From Paracoccaceae bacterium (GTDB taxonomy: Bacteria; Pseudomonadota; Alphaproteobacteria; Rhodobacterales; Rhodobacteraceae): 64,000 nt of DNA. The notes beneath the pieces were generated by a model. It did not search any database. It was not told the DNA's origin and saw only the letters and a program-made list of their open reading frames with translations. Both the position numbers and the translations under genes were made by a program. This document shows, piece after piece, positions 1-8,606 of this stretch (position 1 is its first letter; each line of letters starts with the position of its first letter). The stretch is taken from assembly GCA_027492585.1 (NCBI GenBank), contig JAPUEK010000005.1, forward strand, positions 1 to 64,000. Direction: 5' to 3'.

Positions 1-111
1 GTTGCTCCGCAACTCCCAGTGGGCGCGTGATTTTCACCTGACAGGGGGTGTGCATGAAAACGCCAAAACGTGCATGCTTATGCCTCGTTGGCAACAGCAA
101 CATGGGGACTT

Positions 112-156
112 TGGCGATCCCGGGAGGATTCGAACCTCCGACCAGCCGCTTAGAAG
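112..156 (-). pseudogene. 3' half of host tRNA-Arg(UCU), cut off by element insertion
   Basis: Read on the minus strand this is the 3' part of a tRNA: anticodon-loop end, the 3' strand of the anticodon stem (GCGGC), variable loop, T arm with GTTCGAATCC, acceptor strand and an encoded CCA. The 5' part is missing here and is found at 13532-13571. Joining the two halves at the CTTAGAAG core restores a perfect GCCGC/GCGGC anticodon stem and a TCT anticodon. On the element side a weak imitation of the lost 5' half remains (one mismatch in the stem, damaged D arm), so this copy is unlikely to fold as a working tRNA. Confidence 0.88.
149..156. other. attL core of the integrated element
   Basis: The octamer CTTAGAAG is the only exact identity at the junction shared with 13532-13539. 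It covers the anticodon loop of the host tRNA-Arg. Host sequence lies to its left and element sequence to its right. The exact crossover point within the octamer cannot be fixed from sequence. Confidence 0.8.
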
Positions 157-266
157 TCGGCAGACTATATCCCTTTTCAACCCCCGCGTCCACCTGAAAC
201 AGTAGCTTTTTCAGACATTTGGCGGTAGTATTCCCCTAAGCTGCCCGCTCCCGCCCGTTCCTCCCC

Positions 267-309
267 CGGTTCGTTTACGGTTCGCAGGCAGGCCCCCACA
301 CGGTTCGCA
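267..309 (+). repeat. left-end CGGTTCG repeats (candidate integrase arm sites)
   Basis: Three direct copies of CGGTTCG start at 267, 278 and 301. The last two extend to the 11-mer ACGGTTCGCAG with a 23-bp period. The same word occurs twice near the right end (13451-13457 and 13463-13471). Repeated short sites flanking the core at both ends are what tyrosine integrases use as arm-binding sites. They also sit just upstream of int, so they could act as int operators. Confidence 0.45.
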
Positions 310-323
310 GAGGGAATGTGGCG

Positions 324-1547
324 ATGCCAGAGAAGTTGACGGAAGCGGCGGTGAAGGCCCTGAAATTTGAGGGTGCGCCCAGCGTCGTGCGCGATGCCAA
401 GGTGACGGGCCTCTTGGTCGCGGTGAACAAGACCGGGAAGTCCTACAAGGTGCAGCGCGACCTCTGGGTTGGCCCGCGCGGGCGCAAGAAGCTGGTCAAG
501 ACGGTGCGCCACACCTTGGGCGGCACCGAGGAGATGACGCTGGACGATGCCCGCAGCCGGGCCACGGCGATGCTGGACCTGATCAAGCGCGGGATTGACC
601 CGAACGCCCCGCCGCCGGAGCCCAGCGCAGACGCGGGCGGCTGGACCGTGCGGCGGATGTATGAGGAATACGGGGCCGACATGCGGACCCGCGACTGCGT
701 GGAGCGGTCCATCACCGACATGATGGACCGGCTGGAGCGATACCTGCCCAAGTGGTGCGACACCCCCGTGACCGACATCCGGCGCAGTGCGGCGCGGGAA
801 GAACACCGCCGGATCACCAAAGACCACGGCGCGACCGTCGCCAACAAGGCCATGCGCGACTTCCGCGCCGCCTACAACTTCGCGCTGAAGGTGGTCGATG
901 ACCCGGACGCGCTGCCGGGCAACCCGGTGGAGGCCGTGACCTTCAACAAGGAGCGGGCCAGCAACAAGGTCCTGCTGCCCGATGAACTTGAGGGGTGGTG
1001 GAAGAAGGTTCAGGCCATCACCAACCCGCTGCGCCGCGACATGCACGAGCTGGGGCTGCTGTCGGGACTGCGCCCCGGCACCCTCGTCGGGCTCCGCCGG
1101 GAATGGGTCCAACTTGATGCCAAGGCCATCTCCATCCCCCGGATGAAATCGGGCCGTTCCTTTGATCTGCCGCTGTCGGGTCGGATGCTGGGCGTCGTGC
1201 GCCGGGCGATGGCTGTGGGTGACGTGCTGTTCCCGGGCTCCCCTTGGCTGTTCCCGTCGCGGTCCACCAAGACCTTTGAGGTGATCGCAACGCAGGTCTG
1301 GCGGGAGAAGTCGCTGCCGTCTGAGACTGGGCACATCCTGCGCCACACCTACCGCACCGTCGCCCAGCGCACCGGCATCGACAAGGTGAACGCCCGGCTG
1401 CTGCTGGACCACACCGTGCCGGGGATTGATGGCGTCTACATCCATGAGCGGGCGCTGTTCGACACGCTGCTGGCCGACCAAGAGCGGATGACGGCGGCGC
1501 TGGTGGCCCTGATCGAGCCGCAGATTGTTGGTGCCGGGGCAGCTTAG
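324..1547 (+). CDS. int: tyrosine recombinase (integrase)
   Basis: A 407-residue site-specific recombinase that would integrate and excise the element. The N-terminal part (about 1-100) has the DUF4102/arm-binding look, the middle is a core-binding helical domain, and the C-terminal catalytic domain carries R250 (SGLRPGTL), K275, the HILRH box (H337, R340), H363 and Y372 (GVYIHER). All catalytic positions appear intact. The start at ATG 324 has AGAGGGAA eight bases upstream; GTG 318 is an in-frame alternative. It lies 170 bp from attL and reads inward, the usual position for an integrase of a tRNA-targeting element. Confidence 0.93.
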   Translation: MPEKLTEAAVKALKFEGAPSVVRDAKVTGLLVAVNKTGKSYKVQRDLWVGPRGRKKLVKTVRHTLGGTEEMTLDDARSRATAMLDLIKRGIDPNAPPPEPSADAGGWTVRRMYEEYGADMRTRDCVERSITDMMDRLERYLPKWCDTPVTDIRRSAAREEHRRITKDHGATVANKAMRDFRAAYNFALKVVDDPDALPGNPVEAVTFNKERASNKVLLPDELEGWWKKVQAITNPLRRDMHELGLLSGLRPGTLVGLRREWVQLDAKAISIPRMKSGRSFDLPLSGRMLGVVRRAMAVGDVLFPGSPWLFPSRSTKTFEVIATQVWREKSLPSETGHILRHTYRTVAQRTGIDKVNARLLLDHTVPGIDGVYIHERALFDTLLADQERMTAALVALIEPQIVGAGAA

Positions 1548-1721
1548 GGTTTCTTTTGTGCGCTGGCCGGGCTATGGTGGCGCACTGACTATGCATCCGT
1601 GTCGGCCCACCGGGAAGTGCCGCACACGGGGAGCGCCAGCAAGCAAATGGCGCGGGCTGACCCGGGGATGAGCCTGTCACCAACCTGACCGCCCGCCAGC
1701 GGTCTGGACTGGTGACGCCAG

Positions 1722-1979
1722 ATGACTCCAGACATTGACGACCTTGCCGCCGCCGTTGCGGCGCGGGTGATTGAAGCCCTTCCCTGGGGGCGGCTGCCCA
1801 TCACGCCCGAATACCTGTCCGCCGACCAGGTGGCGCAGATGACGGGTTTCTCCCCAAAGTGGCTTGAGGCCCGCCGCTCCGACCGCACGGGACCGCCCTA
1901 CATCAAGATCGGGCACAATGTGCGCTACCGCACCGCAGACGTGCGCGCCTTCATGGAAGCGGGCGAGGTGGCGGAATGA
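1722..1979 (+). CDS. AlpA/excisionase-like helix-turn-helix protein
   Basis: An 85-residue protein with a MerR/AlpA-type winged helix: LSADQVAQMTGFSPKWLEARR followed by GPPYIKIGHNVRYRTADVRAFM, the pattern of the helix_turn_helix_17 family. Such proteins act as excisionases or as activators of integrase genes in P4-like elements. It lies between int and the primase and its stop overlaps the primase start by four bases (ATGA), so the two are probably translated together. Family assignment is firm; whether it works as activator or excisionase is inference. Confidence 0.82.
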   Translation: MTPDIDDLAAAVAARVIEALPWGRLPITPEYLSADQVAQMTGFSPKWLEARRSDRTGPPYIKIGHNVRYRTADVRAFMEAGEVAE

Positions 1980-4501
1980 GCGGCCCGGAAATGGAAAGCG
2001 CCCCCCGCCGGGAAACGGGAGGCGCTGGAAAAGACGGTGACCATGTTCCTTCCGAGAACGGTTCCAGTATACCGGGGATCGGCGGCGCGGGCGACGTAAA
2101 TTGCTTGTTGCCTTCCAAGGAGGCGGTGCGTGCGGCGCTCCGGCTGGTCCACCCCGCAGGCCCGTGGCACGTCAGCGCCAAGCGGGAGAAGGGCTTCACC
2201 GGCAAGGTGTATGGGCCCGATGCAGAGGGCAGCGCGGCGGGATGGGCAGTTGCCCAGAATGCGACCCTGAACGCCTATGTGTCGATTGCCGCGCTCCGGG
2301 CGGGCTGGAACGGCGACAAGGCCACCAAGGCCGATGTCGCCAGCGTCGGCTGGCTCTGGGTTGACCTTGACCCCCGGCCCGGGGAGGAGCTTGAGGCGGA
2401 GCGGGCGCGCATCCTTGCCCTGCTGACCACCAACCTGCCCAAGGGGGTCCCGCCGCCGTCCGTCATCATCGACAGCGGGCGCGGCTTCTGGGCGCTCTGG
2501 CGTCTGGCGCAGCCCGTGGTGATGCCGCCCGCCGACAGTGAGGGTTGGGAGGCGGCGCGGGCGACGGTGGAGGACCGGAACCGGGGCCTTGAGCTCGCTT
2601 TCGGGGCTGACCGCTGCCACAACATGGAGCGGGTGATGCGCCTGCCGGGGACGGTGAACCGCAAGCCCGGCGGGCGGCTGGCCCGCGTCGTGCGGGCGGA
2701 TGACACCGTGCATGACCTGATGGCCTTCCCCGCCGTCCCCGACCCGAAGGCGGGCGGCGCTGTGGCGGTGGCCGGGCGCGGCGCTCCCCGGGTTGCTGCG
2801 CCCGGACCTGTCGGGCGGGTGAACCTTGACGACCTGCGGGGTGTGTCCGACCGGACCCGGGCGCTGATCGTGCAGGGGATGGACCCTGACGACCCGGCGA
2901 AGTGGGCCAACCGCTCCGACCTCGTGTTGCATGTGCTGTGCGACCTGATCCGGGCCGATGTGTCGGATGACGACATGCTGGCGGTGATCCTTGACCGGGA
3001 CCACCGGGTGAGCGACCACATCTATGACCAGCCCAAGCCGGAACCTTACGCCCGGAGGCAGGTGCAGCGGGCCTTGGAGCTACAGCCCCGGCCCGGACCT
3101 GTGCTGGTGGCCGTTCCCCTGAACCTCGCCCGCGCCTTCCGCAATGCCCGCCGCCCGCACCTGCTTCACCATCAGCAGGAGTTCCTTGACTGGGATGGCG
3201 CGGCCTATGTGGGTCTGGCAGACGACACCGTGCGCGCAGAGGCTTGGCGGTTCCTTGAAACCTGCCGGGTGGAGGTCGAGAAGGACGGGGTGAAGGAGGT
3301 GAGGCCCTTTGTCCCGCTGCCCGACAGGGTTTCCGCAACCGTGGACGCAATGCGCGCCGTCGCCCACATCCCGCCGTCGCGGGTGGAGCCGCCGCGCTGG
3401 CTGGACGGGCGGGCCGGGCCTGACCCGCTGGACCTGTTGCCGACCCGCTCCGGCCTGCTGCACCTGCCGTCCGGCGACCTGCTGCCCGCAACGCCGGAAT
3501 TGTTCACCCGCAACGCGCTCGACTTCGCGCATGACGCTGCCGCCCCCGCCCCGGCGCGGTGGCTGGCCTTCCTGCACGAGGTCTGGCCGGGCGACGATGA
3601 GGGCGACTGCATCGCTGCCTTGCAGGAGTTCATGGGCTACCTGCTGACCCCGGACACCAGCCTCCAGAAGGCGCTGCTGATCCCCGGGCCGAAGCGCTCC
3701 GGCAAGGGCACCATCGGGCGCATCATGGGCAAGCTGGTCGGGGAGGCCAACACCGTCGCGCCGTCGCTGAACAGCCTTGGCCGCAGCGATTTCGGACTTG
3801 AGCCCCTGCTGGCAAAGCAGCTTGCCATCGTCTCCGACATGCGCCTGTCCAGCCGCACTGATGAGGCGGCGGTGGCGGAGAACCTGCTGCGGATCACGGG
3901 GGAGGACCGGGTGAGCGTGAACCGCAAGCACAGGTCTGCGATGGAGGTGACGCTGCGGGCGCGGTTTGTCGTGATGACCAACGAGGTGCCGAAGTTCGCT
4001 GACAGGTCGGGTGCGCTGGTGTCGCGCTTCATCGTCCTGCCCATGCGGCAGTCGTTCTTCGGGCGGGAGGACAGCGGCCTGACCCCGGCCTTGATGGCGG
4101 AGCTTCCGGGCATCCTCAACTGGGCCGTGGAGGGGTGGCGGCGCGTCCGGGCGAACGGCAGGATCACGCAGCCGGAGGCCGGGCGCGATGTCGCCTTGCA
4201 GATGACAGACCTTGCGTCGCCCATCCCGGCCTTCGTGCGGGAATGGTGCGAGGTCGGGGGCGACCACCGCGTGGCGAAGGACCACCTGTTCGGCGCGTTC
4301 CGGGCATGGCACCGGGACCGGATCGGGAACGACTATGTCGGCGGGTCCAACACTTGGGCGAACATGCTCTACAGTGCGATGGAGGGCGCGGTGCGCGGCG
4401 TGAAGGCGGGCGGTGATGGCGCAAGGGTCCCGTCCTTCGGCGGCATCCGCCTGCGGCCCGATCTGGGATACCGGCCCCCGGACGCGGACCCGCCGTTCTG
4501 A
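1976..4501 (+). CDS. primase-helicase replication protein (P4 alpha-like)
   Basis: An 841-residue protein. The N-terminal third looks like a RepB/archaeo-eukaryotic-type primase: WVDLDP near residue 128 supplies acidic metal ligands, and DSGRGFWALW near 165 matches the conserved glycine-rich strand. The C-terminal half is a D5/P4-type superfamily 3 helicase: Walker A GPKRSGKGT near residue 571, the SDMRLS strand that serves as Walker B, and VVMTNEVPKF as the motif C strand. This fusion of primase and helicase lets small elements start their own replication. An iteron array directly downstream (4512-4773) is the likely origin. Translationally coupled to the AlpA-like gene. Confidence 0.88.
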   Translation: MSGPEMESAPRRETGGAGKDGDHVPSENGSSIPGIGGAGDVNCLLPSKEAVRAALRLVHPAGPWHVSAKREKGFTGKVYGPDAEGSAAGWAVAQNATLNAYVSIAALRAGWNGDKATKADVASVGWLWVDLDPRPGEELEAERARILALLTTNLPKGVPPPSVIIDSGRGFWALWRLAQPVVMPPADSEGWEAARATVEDRNRGLELAFGADRCHNMERVMRLPGTVNRKPGGRLARVVRADDTVHDLMAFPAVPDPKAGGAVAVAGRGAPRVAAPGPVGRVNLDDLRGVSDRTRALIVQGMDPDDPAKWANRSDLVLHVLCDLIRADVSDDDMLAVILDRDHRVSDHIYDQPKPEPYARRQVQRALELQPRPGPVLVAVPLNLARAFRNARRPHLLHHQQEFLDWDGAAYVGLADDTVRAEAWRFLETCRVEVEKDGVKEVRPFVPLPDRVSATVDAMRAVAHIPPSRVEPPRWLDGRAGPDPLDLLPTRSGLLHLPSGDLLPATPELFTRNALDFAHDAAAPAPARWLAFLHEVWPGDDEGDCIAALQEFMGYLLTPDTSLQKALLIPGPKRSGKGTIGRIMGKLVGEANTVAPSLNSLGRSDFGLEPLLAKQLAIVSDMRLSSRTDEAAVAENLLRITGEDRVSVNRKHRSAMEVTLRARFVVMTNEVPKFADRSGALVSRFIVLPMRQSFFGREDSGLTPALMAELPGILNWAVEGWRRVRANGRITQPEAGRDVALQMTDLASPIPAFVREWCEVGGDHRVAKDHLFGAFRAWHRDRIGNDYVGGSNTWANMLYSAMEGAVRGVKAGGDGARVPSFGGIRLRPDLGYRPPDADPPF

Positions 4502-4511
4502 TCCTGTGCCG

Positions 4512-4773
4512 CGTCCGGGCTCCACGTCCGGGCGCGGCTGCACCCACTGCCCAAGATTACAACCACTTAGCGGTTCGCGTCCGGGGCGTCCGGGTTCCGC
4601 CCTATTGTGCTCTATCTCTGCTCCCTATCTGGTTCTCCCTCTGTCTCTCCCCGCGATATGTAAGAGATAACCCGGACGGCCCGGACGTGAGCTGGAAAGG
4701 CTTGGCCCGGGTGGGGGTTAGCGCATCCAGACCCCGGACGCCCCCCGGACGTGCCCGGACGTGAGCCCGGACG
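4512..4773. repeat. opposed iteron arrays, candidate replication origin
   Basis: Four copies of CGTCCGGG (starts 4512, 4525, 4578, 4587) are followed by a less GC-rich, pyrimidine-biased core (about 4600-4670). Then come five or more copies of the inverse complement CCCGGACG (starts 4671, 4680, 4733, 4744, 4754, 4766), several extended to CCCGGACGTG. One further copy lies in the end of the primase gene (4477). The facing arrays around an easily melted centre, placed right after a primase-helicase gene, are the arrangement expected of an origin bound by that protein. Function is inferred. Confidence 0.6.
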
Positions 4774-5104
4774 TGACCCTGCGGGTGTCCTTGGGCAGGG
4801 ACGCGCGGTGCAGGGGGTGGAAGCCACCACTTCGCACGCTCTGCGTGGTGCTAAAAGGGCGGCCAGTGCCCGGCAGCAAGACCCGGCCAATCTTGCTGTG
4901 GATCGGGCCACCCCGAAAGCCCCAGCCGCGCCAGTGCCGCCGCAGCCCACCTTTCTGGGCGCTTGCGATCCGCTGCTGGGCAACCCCGCTTCCGACCGCT
5001 TCTGGGGTGCTTTTCAGTAGACGACTGGATGTCGTTCACGCTATGTTCCGTCACCGGATGCAACCCTTGGTTGTGTGCAGCCACCCTCAGAAATGGAGCA
5101 TCCC
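4774..5104. other. non-coding stretch between origin candidate and gene chain
   Basis: No convincing gene. Open frames across it (for example 4751-5020) lack a ribosome-binding site and look like GC-rich chance frames. It probably carries the promoter for the chain of genes that starts at 5105, but no clear -35/-10 pair could be picked. Confidence 0.4.
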
Positions 5105-5683
5105 ATGACCGCCAGCGCCCCGAAGCCCAAGGCCACCCGCAAGGCGAAGGCTGCACCCGCTGCCGCCGCTGTGGCGGAGGCTGTCGCCCCTGTCACGCCC
5201 CAACCCGTCGCCCAGCCCGTGCCCGCCGTCCAGCCGAAGGCGCAGCGCCGCAGCCGGGGCATCAGCCTAGCCCCGAAGGCGGAGGCGCGGGCCTGCCGCG
5301 CCGGGACCAAGCAGGCGCTGATGGTTGACCTCCTGTCGCGGTCCTGCGGCGCGTCCATGTCGGAGCTTCTGCGCCACCTCCACCCGTGGAAGCCGGTGAC
5401 GGTCAAGTCCGGCCTGTCCTGGGACATGAACCACCAGAAGGGCTACGGCATCCGCACCACCCACGAGAACGGATACCAGCGCTGGCTTGCCTGCGACTAT
5501 GAGGGTCAGGGCACCTTCCATGCCGACCATCACCCCGACGATGTGAGCGAAGCTGACAAGGCCAAGCTCTTGGCCGACAACCTCGCCAACGGCTACAACC
5601 CGGGGGAGGTCTTTGCGGTCTACCACCTCGTGCTGCCCGCCGGGATGGCGGCCCCGGTCCCTCACTCCGGGGGTGCAGCATGA
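5105..5683 (+). CDS. DUF3489-like putative DNA-binding protein
   Basis: A 192-residue protein. The first 65 residues are a low-complexity Ala/Pro/Lys tail (KPKATRKAKAAP). The rest resembles the DUF3489 winged-helix domain: GTKQALMVDLLSR, then GASMSELLRHLHPWKPVTVKSGLS, a typical helix-turn-helix. This start has GGAG eight bases upstream; an upstream in-frame start (5075) lacks one. It heads a run of overlapping genes. A regulatory or DNA-organising role is likely from the fold; nothing more specific can be said. Confidence 0.7.
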   Translation: MTASAPKPKATRKAKAAPAAAAVAEAVAPVTPQPVAQPVPAVQPKAQRRSRGISLAPKAEARACRAGTKQALMVDLLSRSCGASMSELLRHLHPWKPVTVKSGLSWDMNHQKGYGIRTTHENGYQRWLACDYEGQGTFHADHHPDDVSEADKAKLLADNLANGYNPGEVFAVYHLVLPAGMAAPVPHSGGAA

Positions 5684-5844
5684 CCGGCAAGCGCTCCATC
5701 CGCCGCACCGTCCGGGGGAGCCGGCTGGGCTTCATCGGCAGCAACTTCTGGGCCAACTTCGGTGAGGCGTTCGACCCGGCGGCAGAGCGCCGGGCTGCCG
5801 ATTGGCTGGCCGGGCTGGACACCAAGGAGGAACCCCACCAATGA
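5680..5844 (+). CDS. small protein of unknown function (54 aa)
   Basis: A short basic then acidic protein (starts MTGKRSIRRTVRG, contains SNFWANFGEAFDPAAE). Its start overlaps the stop of the previous gene by four bases and its own stop overlaps the start of the resolvase by four bases. That double coupling is the main evidence that it is translated. A good AAGGAGG-like site near its end serves the resolvase. No family recognised. Confidence 0.6.
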   Translation: MTGKRSIRRTVRGSRLGFIGSNFWANFGEAFDPAAERRAADWLAGLDTKEEPHQ

Positions 5845-6431
5845 CCCGCCGCGCCGCGATCTATGCCCGCGTCAGCACATCTGACCAGAACACCGAGAAC
5901 CAGCTTATCCGCCTCCGGGAGGTGGCGGCGCGGGCGGGCTGGACCATAGCCCACATCTACACCGAGACGGCCAGCGGTGCCAGCCGCGCCCGCCCGGCGC
6001 TGGACGCCATGATGGCTGACGCGGCGCGGCGTAGGTTTGACGTGGTGATGGCGTGGGACGTGTCACGCCTTGGGCGGTCCCTGCGCGACCTCGTGGACAT
6101 CTTTGAAACCCTCCGCGCCCTCAAGGTGGACCTGTTCCTTGAACAGCAGGCGCTGGACACCTCCACCCCGGCGGGCCGGGCGCTCCTCCAGATGTCGGGC
6201 GTCTTTGCCGAGTTTGAGCGGGCGATGATCGTGGAGAGGACCAAGGCCGGGCTGGCCCGCGCCCGGGCGAAGGGCGTCCACTGTGGCCGCCCGCCCGCGT
6301 CGGATGGGCTGGTGGATGCGATCCGCGCCCTGCGTGAACAGCGGGTGGGGATGGACCGCATCGCAAGGGAGCTTCGCTGCGGCAAGGGCCTTGTCCAGCG
6401 CGTGTGTCAGGAGATGGCCAATGCCGGTTGA
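5841..6431 (+). CDS. serine recombinase (resolvase/invertase family)
   Basis: A 196-residue small serine recombinase. The N-terminal catalytic domain has IYARVST (nucleophile Ser12, Arg10), then WDVSRLGRSLRDL and FAEFERAMIVERTKAGL, the conserved arginine-bearing blocks. Residues about 150-195 form a Hin-like DNA-binding helix-turn-helix (GMDRIARELRCGKGLVQRV). It may resolve element dimers or invert a segment. No obvious paired res or inversion sites were found nearby. Starts in an ATGA overlap; its last bases overlap the next start. Confidence 0.9.
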   Translation: MTRRAAIYARVSTSDQNTENQLIRLREVAARAGWTIAHIYTETASGASRARPALDAMMADAARRRFDVVMAWDVSRLGRSLRDLVDIFETLRALKVDLFLEQQALDTSTPAGRALLQMSGVFAEFERAMIVERTKAGLARARAKGVHCGRPPASDGLVDAIRALREQRVGMDRIARELRCGKGLVQRVCQEMANAG

Positions 6432-7008
6432 TGACCTCCCGTCCCGCAAGGTGAGCCCCGGCCCCGGCGGTCAGGGGCGCTCCCACTATGTCGTGGGGGT
6501 GCGGGGCATCAAGATCATTGAGGAGCTTGCGGGCCGGGGCTGCCACCTGACCACCATCGCCCGCGCCCTCCGCATGTCGGTGGACGCCTTCAAGGCCTGC
6601 CGCGCCCGCCAGCCGGAGGTTGAGGAGGCATACCAGCGCGGCCTTGGCACGGAACACGATGCCCTCGTGTCCAACCTGCGTGCCGCCGCCAACGAGGGCA
6701 ACGTGGTCGCCAACATCTTCCTCTTGAAGGCCCGCCACGCCTACCGGGAGGGGGAGCCGCTTGAGGTGAATGTCAGCGTCAACGCCGGGGGCGTCCTTGT
6801 CGTGCCCGCCGACATGACGGTGGAGGACTACATCGCCCGGAAGGCCGCAGAGGGGATGATTGACGTGACCCCAATCCACGCGCCGCGCAACGCGATGCCG
6901 GAGCCCATCGAACACCTGCCTGAGGCACCCATCCCGTCCAGCCGCCCGGAGCCCGAACCCGCGCCCGGGCGCACCCCGTCCGGCACCCGCATCGAGAGGG
7001 GGGACTGA
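6421..7008 (+). CDS. HTH protein resembling phage small terminase subunits
   Basis: A 195-residue protein. Residues about 25-60 form a helix-turn-helix (HLTTIARALRMSVDAFKAC) followed by helices and the block NEGNVVANIFLLKARHAYREG, a pattern seen in phage small-terminase-like proteins. The C-terminus is a Pro/Glu-rich tail. In satellites a small terminase of their own redirects packaging, which makes this gene notable; no large-terminase gene is present in the window. The start overlaps the resolvase end by 11 bases. The terminase reading is tentative; a generic DNA-binding protein is the alternative. Confidence 0.5.
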   Translation: MPVDDLPSRKVSPGPGGQGRSHYVVGVRGIKIIEELAGRGCHLTTIARALRMSVDAFKACRARQPEVEEAYQRGLGTEHDALVSNLRAAANEGNVVANIFLLKARHAYREGEPLEVNVSVNAGGVLVVPADMTVEDYIARKAAEGMIDVTPIHAPRNAMPEPIEHLPEAPIPSSRPEPEPAPGRTPSGTRIERGD

Positions 7009-7145
7009 TGCGCGCCCCGGTCACGCCGACCACCATCACACCGACAGAGGCCCGGGGCCTTGCGATGCTGCATGACCTCCGGGCCGCTGACCCCTGCGAG
7101 GCCGACCTGCTGTGTTCGGAGGTGCGCCGTGGAAACCCGCGCTGA
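7008..7145 (+). CDS. small protein of unknown function (45 aa)
   Basis: A 45-residue frame beginning MRAPVTPTTITPTEARGL, whose ATG shares its first base with the TGA of the previous gene. The tail contains DPCEADLL and a Cys (two in total). Support comes from the tight coupling to both neighbours only; no family recognised. Confidence 0.4.
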   Translation: MRAPVTPTTITPTEARGLAMLHDLRAADPCEADLLCSEVRRGNPR

Positions 7146-7428
7146 GGCATGGGAGAATGTCGCAGGGCTGCTACGCGCCCACGGCTACACAGCACGGGTG
7201 GAACCGGCCTACCAGCCCGCCATCCCCGGGCGCAGCCACCAGCCCGGCCCCGTCCTCGCCCTCGTGACCTGCGCGCCTGAGATGGTCATCGGCCTCTGTC
7301 TTGGGCAGGTCGCAGAGGAGCCGGAGAGACACCTGCCCACCCAGTCCCGGAAGATGCCGAAGGCCAAGCAGTGGGACGTTGGCGACCCGCTCTGGGCATT
7401 TTGGGTCGAGGAGGAGGAGCGGCCCTGA
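7129..7428 (+). CDS. hypothetical protein (99 aa)
   Basis: Best start is GTG 7129, inside the end of the preceding small gene. The protein begins METRAEAWENVAGLLRAHGY and ends WDVGDPLWAFWVEEEERP, an acidic tail. Longer versions of the frame begin with Cys-rich, out-of-phase-looking sequence and were not used. Unknown function; it closes the first overlapping gene block of the element. Confidence 0.5.
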   Translation: METRAEAWENVAGLLRAHGYTARVEPAYQPAIPGRSHQPGPVLALVTCAPEMVIGLCLGQVAEEPERHLPTQSRKMPKAKQWDVGDPLWAFWVEEEERP

Positions 7429-7626
7429 CCCCGCTTCTGTTCGGAACCGGGGTGGCCGTGCCGCCCCAACGCGCCGCCAGCCCCCTTGGGCAGTCCCGGC
7501 TGCAATCCCTGCCAGACTTTCGGGGTGCCCTCCGACAACAATGAACGGCGCGTGCCGCGCACAACCATAGGGCGTATTCTCCGGGCAAGGGCAGCAATGG
7601 CGCGGCCCAGCAACAAGGAGTTGCCC

Positions 7627-8346
7627 ATGCCGGAACCGGCACAGACTGAATCCCCCGCAATCCCGTTCAGCAACGCCCCGCTGCTCTCCACGGCAGAGGT
7701 CATCACGCTTGCCGAGTTCGCCGCCAAGCGGGCGGAGAAGTTCGGGGCGGTGATCGACACGCTGACCGCTGGCATCGCCGCGCGGGCGTCGGATGCGGCC
7801 AAGGCCGCGCAGGCTGCGGGCTTCCCGCCCGACCTCCAGAAGCAGGCCGCCACCAAGACCGCCGCCAAGGCCCGGGCAGAGGTCATCGCCAACAGCGACA
7901 AGGACCGCTGGGACCGGATCAAGGAGCTGACCGCCGCCGCCGAAAGCCTCGCCACGGTGGACACCCTGTTCGCCAACCCCGTGACCGTGCTCAGCCGGGC
8001 AGGTCTGGGCACCCCGGAGCGCAGCAACTTCACGGCCCAGGTCGCGGGCGCTGGCCCGACCGAGTTGCGCCAGCTTGCGGCCTATGCCGTCGCCACCAAG
8101 AACCGCGTGCTTGGCGCGGCGCTGGTGTCGGCCATCGACCGGATGCCCACCAAGAACCGCCCGTTCAGCGCCGCCGATCTGGCCGAACACCTCTGCGGCG
8201 ATGAGACCCGGGCTGTCCGCACCGCCATTGACGCGGTTCGCACCTCCGCCCAGCGGGCGCTCAACGCCAACCGCGCCTTCACCGCCGGGCGCACCAACCC
8301 GCTCGACACGATCAAGATGGCCCTGCGCAGCAAGGAGACGCACTGA
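7627..8346 (+). CDS. hypothetical protein (239 aa)
   Basis: Start chosen at ATG 7627 because AAGGAG lies six bases upstream; earlier in-frame starts have no such site. The sequence is Ala-rich and predicted helical: repeated AAKRAEKFGAV, ARASDAAKAAQAAG and QAATKTAAKARAEV segments suggest coiled or helical-bundle structure. Then follows a second half with FSAADLAEHLCGDETRAVRTAIDAVR, which looks like a winged-helix unit. First gene of a second coupled block (7627-8974). No family recognised. Confidence 0.65.
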   Translation: MPEPAQTESPAIPFSNAPLLSTAEVITLAEFAAKRAEKFGAVIDTLTAGIAARASDAAKAAQAAGFPPDLQKQAATKTAAKARAEVIANSDKDRWDRIKELTAAAESLATVDTLFANPVTVLSRAGLGTPERSNFTAQVAGAGPTELRQLAAYAVATKNRVLGAALVSAIDRMPTKNRPFSAADLAEHLCGDETRAVRTAIDAVRTSAQRALNANRAFTAGRTNPLDTIKMALRSKETH

Positions 8347-8606
8347 TGGCACTCTACCTCATCCACCGCCCTTCGGGCCGCACCGACCTCAAGAACACTG
8401 CCGGGCTTCACGGGGCGCTGGTTGACGCCGCAGACGGAACCGCCGCCATCGCGGCGGCGAACGCTCTGGCCCCGGACCTGAACAGCCCGTTCGCCGCATA
8501 CACTGTCGTGCAGGTCGCGGCGGCGGCGCAGGGCGGCTTCACCAACTGCCTGATTGAGGGCGACGTGGTGGGCGCGGCCTACAGCGGCCCGCGCCGGGGG
8601 CGGTGA
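8346..8606 (+). CDS. hypothetical protein (86 aa)
   Basis: A small protein starting MALYLIHRPSGRTDLKNT and ending in a basic SGPRRGR. Its ATG shares a base with the stop of the gene before and its TGA shares a base with the ATG of the gene after. Middle part is Ala-rich. No family recognised; the coupling supports expression. Confidence 0.55.
   Translation: MALYLIHRPSGRTDLKNTAGLHGALVDAADGTAAIAAANALAPDLNSPFAAYTVVQVAAAAQGGFTNCLIEGDVVGAAYSGPRRGR

Noticed and set aside
4751-5020. 89-codon frame after the iteron array
   Set aside because: No ribosome-binding site, begins inside an iteron, and has no coherent domain; treated as non-coding.
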